This document shows positions 23,557 to 35,386 of a stretch of 64,000 nucleotides of DNA, piece after piece. A program made the position numbers and the translations under genes. Position 1 is the stretch's first letter. The number at the start of each line of letters is the position of its first letter. The stretch covers positions 15,153,257-15,217,256 of the forward strand of contig JAYGXS010000002.1 in assembly GCA_036362985.1 (NCBI GenBank). Reading direction: 5' to 3'. A model generated the notes under the pieces. That model was given only the letters and a program-made list of their open reading frames with translations. It was not told the origin of the DNA and did no database searches. This DNA comes from Ligula intestinalis (taxonomy: Eukaryota; Platyhelminthes; Cestoda; Diphyllobothriidea; Diphyllobothriidae).

Positions 23557-25260
23557 TAGACCAACAGCAACCATGATTTTCCTTGTAAATAGATGTGGAT
23601 ATGTACACAGCTAACATTGCCTTTGTTAGTCTTTCCCTACTATATGTCTGTGGTTATGCGAGCGAAATTGCCCATATGTTTTGGTACTTTTGTAGTCAAC
23701 TTCCGTTAATTTACCATGGTGTCCATTTTGTTGGATTCATCGCTTTCTTTACCATGTGATTTCCTAATTACGCTAAGCGTTGAAAATCTTGTAAAAACTG
23801 ATTCGTTTTCGGCATTGAACAGTCCGATCGAAGTGGACCTTTGTGCAATTTGGGTGGGATGAGAGGCTTCTACCTCTTGCAATTCCCCTAACGTCCCTTT
23901 ATACACAGCACATATTGTTAGATGCTTAGCTTAGGGCAGATACTGACCAGACGCCAAGGTTGTTCTACTGGTTACTATGCAGCAACCTTATTTAACAGTC
24001 GGGCTAAAGGAGTTTGTCATGTCAAGGTCTCTTGGAGGCCTTGGTCTTGAAGGTTTCCATCTAACACCATAGCTCGGACTGATTATCAGACTGCAATGAC
24101 CTCATCGTAACTTAGCCTTTATGACTGTATCATCTTCGGTTGGAGACCTCGCAAATATGAATTTTTAGGACCCAACGGCGTGTGGCACGTGCCTGTTCAT
24201 GCTAAATTGGACAAAATATTTTATAAATGTGTCTTTGCAGGCGTGGTTGGCCGTCAAGTTTCTGTCACCAGGACAGAACTTTTGGAGATGCATTTCAGCG
24301 GGCTACGATGTGCCAATTGTAATTGACGCCATCACTCCTCTGACATCTGTCCATTTTTTGCCGGATTACGTGTGGTGGGAGACGAGTAAAACGCGGGGTT
24401 TCCAAATGCCTTTGTTTGAAGCTTATTTTGAGTGAGGTATGCATATTTCGTCCGCGGTGAGGCACCTCACAGCCCTCTGTCGAGGAAAACAGCAGCAGGA
24501 TCGGGCGTAGTTGAATGGCGTGGAATAAGAATGCCCCCAGGCGTGCTTCCAACCCTCATTTAAAGTGTTTGTTATGAGTGCACATCCTCAACAGCGTGTT
24601 TTGATCTTGCCATCGTGTTGGTTGAGCTGATCTACCGCATTGTAGGCTTTAGAGCGTGCATCCTTCATCTTAAAAGATGACAAGGCAAACAGCTCAGCGC
24701 CAGGTTTATTGAGATCGGTAAGGATATCGGGGTGGTTCTTGAAGGGTCATGGATACAAGGGATGTCAGTATTTTTGAGGTAGATGTATGGGGGTTGCCTT
24801 TGCGTGCCCTATTCGTAAATGCGTATTGTAGCATCAGAAAAGCAGTATTTCAGTTTGTTATCGAGGCAAACTGACATGAGCCAATGAGGTGGAACATGGT
24901 TAAAAAGGAGCAGACAGTAAAAAAACTTCCGCTCTTGAGGGAGGGACAACGCAGAGGTAACCGTTATCATCGCCGAAGTGTGGAAAATGTGGCCAGATAC
25001 TCCCTTGCTGGTTGCAGAGTCTGCCGCCCAGGTTGCTAAAACAGAAGTATTCGCTCAGATCGTTGAGAGTCCGCTACGGGTCGAACCAGGGGGAAACTTT
25101 TAGGGGCCGCGTGGACTATGGCCGCCAGGTTCGGCTGACGCGATCGCTGATGCAGATAGTCACGTAGGGAAGACCGCGAAGACTTTTGCATATGAATCAT
25201 CGTTAGAGAGCGTAAGCCATAGGTTTTCATAAAGTCAAATAGTATATAAATGTTACTTAA
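23557..25260. other. Region between TRNT1 and the Penelope element
   Basis: It holds the TRNT1 3' UTR; no clear AATAAA is close to the stop. A plus frame at 24199-24435 has a good-looking acceptor (TGTCTTTGCAG at 24240) but no known domain. No gene could be supported. Confidence 0.4.
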
Positions 25261-25297
25261 ATTGAAAAGTCGTGTTGGCAAACAGCTGTTTTCGGTC
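25261..25297 (+). repeat. 37-bp inverted repeat, left arm
   Basis: Starts ATTGAAAAGTCGTGTTGG and is the exact reverse complement of 27268-27304. It lies beyond the 3' UTR of the Penelope-like element. The match ends abruptly on both sides. Confidence 0.9.
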
Positions 25298-25630
25298 ATT
25301 CACTTCAGGCCGTTACAGTGACATGGAAAAATAGGCGACTAAAGCAGGCAGTTCGGTACAGTGCTAATATAATTCTTGAGGTGGGGGAGGGGGGTAATTA
25401 GTCATCTCGTGGTTCCCTCGTCGCCTGCGAGCCGGACTCAGCATGCTGAGGACGTTGGGTTGTCACGCGTGTGGAACGGAGGGGGACGTTCCCACGATCT
25501 ACGTCATACGCGCAGCGGGCTCTCTGTGACTGTGAGCAGTATGGTTGCACTGCGTGTTCGCTGCGGCTGTGGGTAGCATGGTTTCGGGCTGCGTAGCTTC
25601 TGGCGGTGCGGGATCTTTGTATGCGGTCGG

Positions 25631-27293
25631 TCACGGGAGGGAGATGGCATGTACCAGTGTCTTTTGACAGCAGAGAGCGGGTTTTGCTAAACGAATTGCC
25701 ACTGCCTCAGCTGTGGCTAGCACCTGTTTACGCAGGCCTTTAGAGTAGAGCGTGGGTGCCTGGTGTATGACCTGAAAAGCCTCTCTCGTGTCAACTTGGT
25801 GATTTGTATCGATCAGGTGTGCGAAGATTGAGCTTGAGATCGATCGATTTTCCCTTTTACCTAACCAGGCTGGTATGTGTTCGCGTGACCTCTTCTCCAG
25901 ACGTCTCGTTGTTCGGCCGATATATCCCACCCCACAGGAGCAGGTGAAGGAATAAATGCTAATGGAAGTGGCCTGTAGCGGTAGTCTGTCTTTACCCCCC
26001 ATCCGCAGAAGGGGAGAGTTTGTGAAGAATACGCGTAAGTTAGCCGCCGGGAAAGCACTCGTGACTGCTGTCCTTAGACGTCGTCTTACTAGTTCGCGTG
26101 CTGCGTCTCCTAGGAATGGCAGTCTTATGAAAAGGTCTATCTTTTCTGTCGTTGCTACAGCAGGCTTTGCAACACGCTCCTTAATGTTACGAAGGATGAA
26201 CCTTTCTGGATCACCATTTTCACGGAGTGTGTTCTGCAGCTGCTGCAGTTCTCTTTCAACTACTTCAGGAGAGCAGATGCGTCGTGTTCTGGCTGCCAAT
26301 CCCTGGACTAAGTTTCTTTTAAGATGAGAGGGAACAAAACTGTTGAAATTAATGTATTGCCCGTCCAGGTTTTTTTCTGCATACTCAGCGTTGTATTGAA
26401 CTGTGCAGGAGGACATCTAGGAACGCGATTCCGTTGTTCACCTCCGTTTCCACAGTGAACTTTAGTGCTGCCTGGGCCGTATTGAACGTATGAACTACGC
26501 CATCTATATCGGTAGCCTGCTTCACCAGGCAAAAAATATCATCCAGGTAACGACCATAGAACTCAAAGTTGTTGATAGTGTCTTTGAGGTTCGATTTCTC
26601 GACTTTACCCATGAAGGCATTCGCGAGGAATGGTCCAAGTGGTGAGCCCATGGCCACACCGTCTATTTGCCTGTACAAATGGCCATTGCAGAGGGACTGT
26701 ACGTTTTGCTTGCAGCACGTCAATAGTTCCTTTATCGTCTCTACTGGCATCCCTATCTGGTGGTTTGTCTGATGTTTAAAGTCGCATAAGTACTCAATGG
26801 TTTCCACTACCGGCACGTTAGTAAACAATGAAGATACGTCTAATGACAACATTTTCAGTTTTCTTATGTTAACATCCTTGATCACTTCGACAAAGTCAAA
26901 GGTATCTTTCAGGCTTCTAAGGTAAAGACTTCTCTGAAGTGGCTTTAGCTTTTCAACAAGCCATTTTGCAATAGAGTGGTAGGTCGAGTTCCTCATGTCC
27001 AAGATAGGACGAAGCGGCACGCCTTGTTTATGAATTTTGGGTAGGCCATACATTCGAGGTATTGTGGTACCCACGGGTCTTAGTTCCTCCAACTCTTTGT
27101 CCGATAAATACCCTTCCTTGTGAAGTTCTTTAAGTAGTTTTGTTAGATGGCCTTCAACGGTCTCTGTCCGGTCTTTGTCTTTATCGGATTTTGAAAACTT
27201 TGTGCGATCCGACAAAATTCGTTCTAGTTTAGCAACATAGTGTTTCTTATCTAGCACCACAATCCCGGACCGAAAACAGCTGTTTGCCAACAC
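25631..27293 (-). pseudogene. Penelope-like RT plus GIY-YIG endonuclease
   Basis: Upstream frame (27293-26385): GIVVLDKKHYVAKL, PRMYGLPKIHKQGVPLRPI, LSLDVSSLFTNVP, GVAMGSPLGPFLANAFM, FYGRYLDDIF (catalytic DD intact) and GIAFLDVLL. Downstream frame (26416-25631): GQYINFNSFVPSHLKRN, then the GIY-YIG block SFTCSCGVGYIGRTTRRLEK. A frameshift or short deletion near 26390-26416 separates them. The N-terminal ~100-150 residues usual in the family are absent. Apart from that one break the sequence is well preserved, so insertion was fairly recent. Confidence 0.85.
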
Positions 27294-27304
27294 GACTTTT
27301 CAAT
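27268..27304 (-). repeat. 37-bp inverted repeat, right arm
   Basis: Exact reverse complement of 25261-25297. Here it overlaps the first codons of the truncated RT frame (residues VLANSCF, just before GIVVL). Confidence 0.9.
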
Positions 27305-29339
27305 CGTAAACGAAATGGGAATTTTTGCCGAACATAGACAATCCAAAGACCCCTCAGTGTTACGAAAATGTAGCTAGTAGTATTATAGTTTAGTGTTTTC
27401 GCCGTTTGAAGGTGTTAAGTCGGTTAGAGTGGTACCGTCCTTACCGCAAAACGCTATGCTATAAAACGACTGCTACTAGAATATAGGAAACATTATCCTG
27501 ATTTTAATTTGTCAGGCGTCGATCTTGTTTGCACCCAGTTTGGATTGTAGCACGCACTGCTTAATCAATCCAACTTTTGCTTGAAGATTTCTAAGGATTC
27601 CGACATACGACATACAGAGGAAGACTAATCCAAGCTTCGACCACTGCTTTGGATAAAAAGTACTCCCGAGCGTCTCACCTGGCCCCAGTCACACGCCATT
27701 TGAGCGGATGATCTCTCAAGTTCGCAGTTGTTGCTAACTCGAAGACATTTCCTGATACAGGACAGCAGTTCCGAACGCGTAATATGGGGAATAATACTAT
27801 CAGTTCCCCTGAAGCTATCTGTAGCGCAAGGGAAAGAGATTGAGATTTGACAGCCGTGTCTCATAAAAACTGCGAGCCCTGTCCAATGGCAAGTTCGGTT
27901 GCACGCCTTTGAACGTTTTCGCGAATGTTGATGTCTTTCACCGCCCAAGGTCCCCAAAGTTGGATAGTGGACTCCAGCTGCGAACAGATATGTCAAACTC
28001 TCCCTAGTTAAACCGTCGAGTTTGACAAGGTCCACAGCAGGGGAGATATTTTGCATGGGCTAGTGCGAAGCTGGTCTCGAAAGCAAAATGTCTGTGCTGC
28101 CTTGTCTCCTACGTAATGTTGGCAGCGTTTGCTTATCGTAGGGGGCTTGTTGTCACCAAGGACTAATATGCCTCAAACATGGGCCGTCGATGTAGTACGG
28201 TGAATGGATCGTTACTGGAGGCAATATCTAACAAAACAAAATTCTAACGCCTCATCATTAACTTTCGAGTATTTAGATCAATTAACTGTTTCAGTTTATT
28301 TCCGTACCAAAAGGTGAATTAAATCAACTAAATAATTAAAGTAGTTAGCTTGAGCGTTGTTGGTGCAGTATTGAACGAGGTTGTTACTTAACTGCTGTGG
28401 ATCAAGTCACTTCTCTTTCTCGTAGCGACTTTATTTTCAGATGCAGCACTGCTCGGATGGATCGAGCCGAAGTTGTTTGAATTCTAAATATGCCCAGCGG
28501 AGTGGAGAAACAAGTTCAAGGAAGCAGTTGCGAGGACGGTGTCTTGATCGATGGATCAAGAATTTTATCAGGCCAAAGTTTCCGACTTGCACTCGAATCC
28601 ACCCGCATAATCAGATAAAGATAATTAGTCGCACAGTTATTTCATTGGTATGGCTACTGCATCCTGTAGTCCGAGGGGCAGGTGGAATATTAACTTTAAT
28701 GGAATTGAATCTAGTATACTTACGGGTAGTAGGCAGTCTTTGAAGAACCTATGCACACAAGCCTTCACGTTAAATTAAATGTTACTATAAAATAGGGAGT
28801 AATACCTTTACATTGAAATATTATTTTGTAATCCGCATTAAAGCACAGGCATCCTGAAGGATGAGATAATACGTGTGTCAAATAATCGATATCTGTGGCA
28901 GTGACTTAAGTTACTAGGGGAAGACTCTTGCCGCTGCTACCTTCATCCCCGGTACCGTGTGAGATAAGAATTGGGATGCCGGGTGGGAGAATAGGATAAT
29001 CTGTACAAAGATAGTGGGGAACAGGTTGGAGGAAGTTGGCAGCCGGACAAGCGCGCGTCTGCAGCCGCCAGGGTGGCATCCGAAATTTGAGAACGCAGAA
29101 CTCGTCACAGTTCATCTAAGAAGATCGTGTGTGAGACAGCGTCAGGGAGATTATTGGCCAGACCGTATTGGGGTCTATAGATACTACTGCGCCAATGCAA
29201 GCAGTCGCGAGGGGCGAGAGGTCGAGCGTTCCACGCAAAGTTGGCCGACTATATAACTGCGTACTCTGTAGACATTTGCAAAGCGTCGATATGTCGTAAC
29301 AGAGTTTCCCATCCGGATAAACGGTATTTTTAAAGTAGA
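27305..29339. other. Unassigned region
   Basis: No recognisable protein, RNA gene or repeat. Frames at 27625-28056 (-) and 28441-28743 (+) have no known motif, so I treat them as chance. Confidence 0.4.
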
Positions 29340-31035
29340 TATACATCATGTCTAGGTTTGCATGCGTTTGCCGTGTTCGCCATTAGGACATCCTCGGGAA
29401 TTCCGTTCCAGGCGCCGACCACTCGCTGCGAAAATGAATAGCTGCAGACATCCAGATGGGATAAGGTTCCCGAAGCTTGAGACCATTCCCACGCAAGCTT
29501 TTTGTGAGAAGAACTAGTTTAAATGTAGGGTGCAGTCCTCATTTCTCACAATCCAGTAAGTTTGTATGAGATCTCGGATTCGCCTCTACGCAACAGGAAA
29601 TAGATTCAGCGCATCATTTCTGCATTCGAATGAAAAGAGTACTTAGGCCTTAGCGGTTTTCGTTGTTTTTTTTTAAACCCTTGTCAGCAACTTATAATCT
29701 TTTTCGGTAAGGTTCGCCACGCCTGAATTCCATATGCCAGTTGCGAACGGATAAAGGTTCCGTATATTGTTCCAAAACGCTCCTTTACTATATATATGAT
29801 GACAAAATGATGAGCGCGTGGCCTTTTTGTTCGGTTACATTTGACAAGTCCCTTTCGCTAAGAAATTACTGATGGGCACATTCATCAATCCTCTCCTTCG
29901 TTTTGAGTTATATTTCCGCACGTTTCTTGACGTTAAACCTCAGCAACCGTTTATCGGACAATTCAGTTAAGTTTTTAAGTCTTTATTGCAGGATCTGTTT
30001 ATCATCCTTCCATCTGACCGCTCGGGAGACTTTCATGCCATCTGAAAACATGACTGCCTTGCAGGCCCGGCCATTTATGCAATCAATTACATACATTAAA
30101 AACAGCAGTAGCCTGATCTTGAGATCTACAACTCAAAACTGGCAATGACATATATTTCGCATTACCAGTACATAAGGACTGCAATTGGCCGATTTAGAGG
30201 TCCTTTGTCCAACTTAACAGGTTCTCCTTTATCCTATATTCCTGAACCATGTATAAAAGCCGACGGTGTGAAATACTATGCAAGGTTTTTTAAAGACCAT
30301 GTAGATGACATTGATCATTGTGTCTTCATCTAACGGGAGGGACAACTGGTCGATGTCATAGGGCATATTGGTTAGGCTATTATTAGTTTTTTCGACAGCC
30401 ATTTTGCATACTGTAAAAGAAATCCTTTTCTTCGAGGAGCCTCATAGTAGCTCTTTTGGCAATCCTTTCCATAAACTCGTAAGACATGTTGTATGTTAGG
30501 CTCACTGGTCTCCAATTGCTGGCACTTTTCTGGACTCACTTTTGTCGATGGGTTAGATACATGTCAAAAAGTAAACTTTTTTCATCAAAGGACGTTTGAA
30601 AAGGCTGCACGGGCGGTCAGGAGATTTTGCAAGCGAATTCCTTCAGAGCTTTTACCGGCAATTAGTTCGAGCCTGGACACGTAGATTTCTTAAGCACAAA
30701 AAAATTTTTCTTCCTTGCATCCGTTTTATTGGCGAAAAAAATATTTGAAAAATGACTGAAACATTCGGCCTCATCATCGTTTTCGGTACTATGCTCATTG
30801 TGTCGATCTTTCAACGCTGTAACCGCTTACTTGTTCTCTAACCTGTCATTAATATCGACTAGGACTACTATTGACCATGTACGGCTCGTTCTAAAATTCG
30901 CCAGAAAGTTCGGCGAACCACTGCAGTCTCCCCTTGATTGCTGCGCAAACAGAAGGCAGGCGAGATCGGGAGGCAAACACTCTATTCTCAGCCTACGAAC
31001 ACGTAGGATTTTTTCGTATGAAAATTCGCTCATTT
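29340..31035 (-). pseudogene. CR1-like LINE relic
   Basis: Minus strand, in order from 31035: a linker similar to that of the 7915-13187 element (RLENK..VTALKDRHNEHSTE, AECFSHFSNIFFANKTD), then INVIYMVFKKPCIVFH, LLFLMYVIDCINGRACKAVM with FSDG where FADD is expected, GTIYGTFIRSQLAYGIQAWR, RIRDLIQTYWIVRNEDCTL and FSQRVVGAWNGIPEDV. Many stops and lost catalytic residues. Related to, but much older than, the plus-strand CR1-like element. Confidence 0.65.
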
Positions 31036-33489
31036 ATTTAAAGCTCTGAGGGTTCTGGAAAATTCGAGCCCATCGCGAGCCAATCGTGAAGTGCGCATGG
31101 CGTGGCCGTCGTTGATTGGCCGTATCTTGCGCGAGAATTCCCTCGCGCGGGAAAATCTCCAAAGTCCGACCTGCCCCACGCATGAGTGCAGGCACCACAC
31201 GTGGTCGATGCTAAGCGCACGTTGACTGACTGCTTGATTTAACGCGCGCGTCACGTGGCCGGCTAGACTTGCAGTACCACGCGTGGCTACGCCCCAGACT
31301 GTGACTCCACACGGTTTCCTTTATCGTTAACACTACGACAGTTCGACCGTCGCGCTCGACGATGTCCACCATCAGCTTCAGCAAGCCGAAAGCAAACGCG
31401 GTGACTATAGCTGGATTAAAGTGAAAGTATACTCGCTGGATATACTCCACTCTCTGACCACGCTCACGCCTGAACCCAATATCAACACAAAATTCGAGAG
31501 GACCGGAAATGAGGGAGGCCGCAGGTGGTGGGTGCGAAACACACTCCCACACGCGCCTCAGCAACACCACCTCGTTATGTAGGTTCCCGCGTGGGAGCAC
31601 CATAAAGACCACATTAAGAAGGAGCCATCGCAGCCTGACCCTCAGCCTGACCCTCAGCCTGCCTGCCAGTCAGTCACTACACACACCAAGCCACACACTG
31701 GGCTGACTGCGGTTATCTTCGTCAGTTGGCAACCCTCCAAGCCACGTTTGTTTGCGCACCGTGATAGCCTCAAGCGCGTCAGATTGTTTTGAATGAAGAG
31801 AGAAGTGTGCTTAGTGTAGACCTCACCCTCTCCCCACCGCCTAGCTGATCGGTCGCCCGATGTAGGATGGTTCATTGGCTGACGATGCCGACAGACCCGT
31901 CTAAACGCGTCACAGCGCGACGTGGCCCCTGGCACACACACATCAGGATACACAACACCAGGAAATGAGAAGAAGTCCTTAATACTACGAAACCTGTGTG
32001 GCCCACCGCCCTTATTTGATACTTTCCCTGATGCTGCATTCGAGAGTGATTCCGAAACTTAAGGCTGATAGGAGTCTTGGTCATTTTAAGTTCGGCAGTA
32101 GCTCCTAGCAAAATTGCACAGACAGCGTTCTGAGCTCAGAAGTTGCGGCAGCTAACTGCCTTTAATGACATAGAGCATTCAAATGGCCAAAGCGAATCGG
32201 CAGCATCCGACCTAGGGTCACGTTCAGGTCGAGGGGGGCGTCAATAGACAGCTCGAGGTGAGTCACCGCTGACGGTCATGAGGGGTCCATGCGGAAAACT
32301 ACTACGGTCGTCGCTGTAAATGCGACAGTTCTTCAGAGTTCGACAGCCGACCGGGAAGAGTCATCCTAGGATGGTTGCAGTGGCCTGAACTTCCAGTGCG
32401 CATGAAGCATAGGTCACAAAAAACTTTTCAGCATATACCCAAAGACTGCAGGACGCGGAATAGCAGGGGTCGTATGAACCGACTGGTTACAGGGGGTCAT
32501 TGAGAGCATCTCGCCCGACGGCGGAAGGGTGGCGCCGAACAGTGATGTGGCAACAGAACAATCGTGGGGCGGATACTGGGCTATGCAAATGCAGAATAGG
32601 GGAAGGGGTGGGTCATCGTAAGTTACAACAGATTTCGTCATAGTCGACGGTCCCGAGGACCTCGATACAAACCTTAGCAGTGAAAAAAATGTCAACAAGA
32701 AAGTCAATTAAGGGAGAAAGTACGCCTACGGGTGTCGCTTCGACACTTGATTGCATTTCTTACCCAATCAGTAGTTACTACTGACACTGTTGTTGTTGTG
32801 TATAACGCGCCGACCTGAGTTCTAAGAGCTTTCAGTTGCTCCGTTGAGGTTCCTTCAAAAGGATGCATACCAAACTTTCGCATGGGAAGATGTTGCATAA
32901 AAACAGCACGGAATCCTTTGTTTCGAACAGGAAGCTATGGGACATGGTGCTCAAAATCGCGCCTCAACCGCGACACTGGCGTTATCTAAATCGGTGAAGT
33001 TGACATAGGAGAGGACTATAACTCCAGTTAAGTACTCCGCGACAGTGTCCGGGACCCAAGTGCAGCAATTCGGCACCCCGTCTTACGACACATAAACACA
33101 GACCAGACCACAGAAACAGACGTGGGCTTAAAAACTGCACTGATTGTTTACAGAGTTGGTTAACCACACTGTGCTATTAGGGCAGAAAAACCAGTGGCCA
33201 GATCAGTGAGGACCTGCAGTTTCTTTCAAGCATACACTCTACTTTCCAAATGAAGCTTATTTCGGCCTGATTCGAAATTGGTTTTCAAGCTTATCGTCTG
33301 ACACAGATGTCAACCAAAAGACTAGCTTCCTATTGATACTGTCTCGAAACGATTTCGAGTATGAGCATTCATCAGACGCGATAGGATCAAAATGAATCTA
33401 AATAATTCAGCGCAGAATACAAATCAAGTAACTAGATAAACCTCGGTTGTTTTTTAACCAAACATTTCCGGACGCACACGTTTGCCTGT
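31036..33489. other. Unassigned region, partly GC-rich
   Basis: 31050-31300 is rich in CGCG and GCGC words. A short CAGCCTGACCCT repeat lies at 31632-31660. No conserved coding or repeat family was recognised. Confidence 0.4.
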
Positions 33490-33735
33490 CCTTTTGAGGT
33501 TAGCTGTTTATTCGGGGGGAGATTTACGTGCCTAACGGTTCGAAAATCGTCGCCGAGTCAGCATCAGAGGAAACAGCGAAAACCGACAATTCATTAACAG
33601 GGAGTTGCAATAGTCATAGAATACAGTCATCATGTTACTGCACACTTGGGACAAGTAAATTGTCCGCTTGTCTGCAAATTGCTTGATGACAGGCGTGCGG
33701 GTCGTGACCTGCTGAACTTTCATCACACGTGGTGG
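33490..33735 (-). mobile_element. Short dispersed element, HHR-like 3' end (minus copy)
   Basis: Minus strand aligns with 42392-42655 over its whole length: GATGAAAGTTCAG, then CACGACCC.CACGCC, TCAAGCAATT, and a 3' end with CTCTGATG, a hairpin, TTCGAACCGTTAGGCACG, then AATAAAC and AACCTCAAAA. Its core word has CTGATGC in place of CTGATGA. Confidence 0.6.
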
Positions 33736-34074
33736 ACTTGAGTATGATGATTACTCAGCCATCTGGCTTTCTAGCGCTAGCGTTAGACAACGCGTTGGTC
33801 TGTGCGTTCCCTGAGTGGCGAACTGCTTACGTAAAACTAAATATCAGCCCCGGATATGGATTGAGCAGCTCATTTCACTCTCTTTTGTAGACTGGTGCCC
33901 GTGAGCCATGACTCAAATAACTCGCAACTTACACGATGTTTACCTCTCGTGAAAATTTCGGCCTAATTGAATTTCAATTTGTGAACGCGTCTCGTCGAAT
34001 GTCGTCAATTAACTCCTCGGACACAGACTAACGAGCTATCGTGGTGTCATTTAATACCACAAGCAAATAATGTG

Positions 34075-34215
34075 GGATCTACTAATTAGATTAGGCACGT
34101 GGCCGCGTGGCAACTGTAGACTATGCATACTGCTTTACTGGCGCCTTCAACACCCTTATTAGCGACTGTCTCTGATGATGGTTTCGAGTGAGAATCCGAA
34201 ACGTCAGGCCAAAAA
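34075..34215 (+). mobile_element. Short dispersed element, HHR-like 3' end
   Basis: CTGATGA at 34172-34178, then a GGTTTC/GAATCC hairpin, then GAAACGTCAGG. The 5' part is only weakly similar to other copies. The flanking GTCT and AGGC could pair as a 4-bp closing stem. Confidence 0.45.
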
Positions 34216-34765
34216 GCGCCGTATTCCAACGATCAAATCTTCTTCCAAAGAAGGGTGTGTTTACAAACGGGTCGGTTGTGTCCCAACGCGTGTAATTGAC
34301 AGCTTTGCCCTATTTAAGCCACGTCGACCAAGTGCATCTCTGGTGTTCAATCCTTGGAACGGTGTGTATTCGGAAAGCAATAAGACTAGTGGAATACAAG
34401 TAGCTTTCACCATAGCCCAACTCCCAGACGTGTATGGCCGCTGGTAGTAATTGTCTTTATCGTACTCAGTGGACCTTCAAACTATTGACAAACACAAACA
34501 CAAACGGTACTACATAGTCGCACATGCTAGTTACTTCATACTAGCACAAACAATTTCAGCCCAAGAATCCAAGGCCTGAGTACCACCCTGAAAGGTAGAA
34601 GTAGAGACAGTAATTAACTCGGTCTTCTAAAATTATCTTTGTTACAAAAGTAATAAAGCCGATAAGAAATCGGAAACAGCTCTCTGTCTCGCTCTCTCCA
34701 GCTGGCAAGACTTCTGCACTCGTAGGTGCACACGCCGCAATGCATGAAAGAGGTAGATGCAGGGT
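34216..34765. other. LARP7 3' flank
   Basis: Probably holds the LARP7 3' UTR on the minus strand; no clear polyadenylation signal on that strand was picked out. A plus-strand frame at 34175-34447 begins inside the HHR-like motif and has no known domain. Confidence 0.35.
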
Positions 34766-35386
34766 TCATTCATCAAACACCTTGCGGGTGGGCTTTGGCG
34801 CATCAACTCGGTTGCAAATGGCGTGACTGTCGGCGGCAGCAGCAGCAGCACCAGCTTCAACTTTGCCAGAAGCGGCAGCAGGTGTCACTGCCTTCTGCCG
34901 ATTCCGTCGTCTCGCCTGCATTTTTCGTCGCCTCTCGCGCACCCCGACCTTTGACGCGACAATGTTTGCGCAGTAGGCGCGTTCTCGCTCACCCTCCAGA
35001 GGAAAACCCATCTGGAAGCAGTGCTTCTTTGCCGGGGGGCCGCCGGCGGCGACCTCGTCGGTGGTGGGAGATCCGTCCACTAACTCGACACGTTTCGTAG
35101 CCTCGGCGAAAGCAGCCATGGACTCGGGGTCGCAGAAGCGTACAAAGCAGCGCGCATAAGCGTCGGCGTCTGCGTACTGGCAGGGCAGTTTTGCGAGCAG
35201 ATCGTCCGAGGGTGCGAGGTCAAAGTGCGCCACCCGACGGAGGAGATCGTGGGGCTGGAGAAAGAGGCGTTCGATGCAGCCGCGAATAAAGCGCATCCTC
35301 TGACGAGGATCGGTGTCCAGGGGAGTGGAGGCGGTGGTAGGCAGGGCTTGACAACCGGCCACAACCCGCTTTAGTGGCCAGTAAAC
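34766..35386 (-). CDS. LARP7: LARP7 exon 5: xRRM-like domain and C-terminus
   Basis: Likely acceptor TTGCCTCCTAG at 35387, after a long CT-rich tract (about 35418-35440). It encodes helix-like RQRMRFIRGCIERLF, VAHFDLAPSDDLLAKL, ARCFVRFCDPESMAAFAEA (RNP1-like strand) and HCFQMGFPLEGERERAY followed by a long basic helix, RERRRKMQARRRNRQK, then the tail KVFDE. This matches the xRRM plan, whose C-terminal helix 3 contacts RNA. An Ala-rich stretch (AGAAAAAADS) comes from a GC-repeat-like codon run. The segment is GC-rich. Confidence 0.75.
   Translation of the reverse strand, partial: VYWPLKRVVAGCQALPTTASTPLDTDPRQRMRFIRGCIERLFLQPHDLLRRVAHFDLAPSDDLLAKLPCQYADADAYARCFVRFCDPESMAAFAEATKRVELVDGSPTTDEVAAGGPPAKKHCFQMGFPLEGERERAYCANIVASKVGVRERRRKMQARRRNRQKAVTPAAASGKVEAGAAAAAADSHAICNRVDAPKPTRKVFDE

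Larger units (their letters stand above)
25261..27304 (-). mobile_element. Penelope-like element with inverted terminal repeats
   Basis: A minus-strand element holding RT and GIY-YIG endonuclease coding, bounded by a perfect 37-bp inverted repeat (25261-25297 and 27268-27304). Penelope-like elements are known for terminal repeats in direct or inverted orientation, so the repeats may be the element's own ends. A foldback rearrangement during 5' truncation is the alternative. About 330 bp of non-coding 3' sequence lies between the GIY-YIG stop and the left repeat. No target-site duplication was found. Confidence 0.75.

Noticed and set aside
24199..24435. Possible exon after TGTCTTTGCAG
   Set aside because: TRNT1 already ends at 23556, and the frame shows no domain or donor partner.
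34175..34447. 90-codon plus frame near the LARP7 3' end
   Set aside because: It starts inside the HHR-like motif of a repeat and has no domain.
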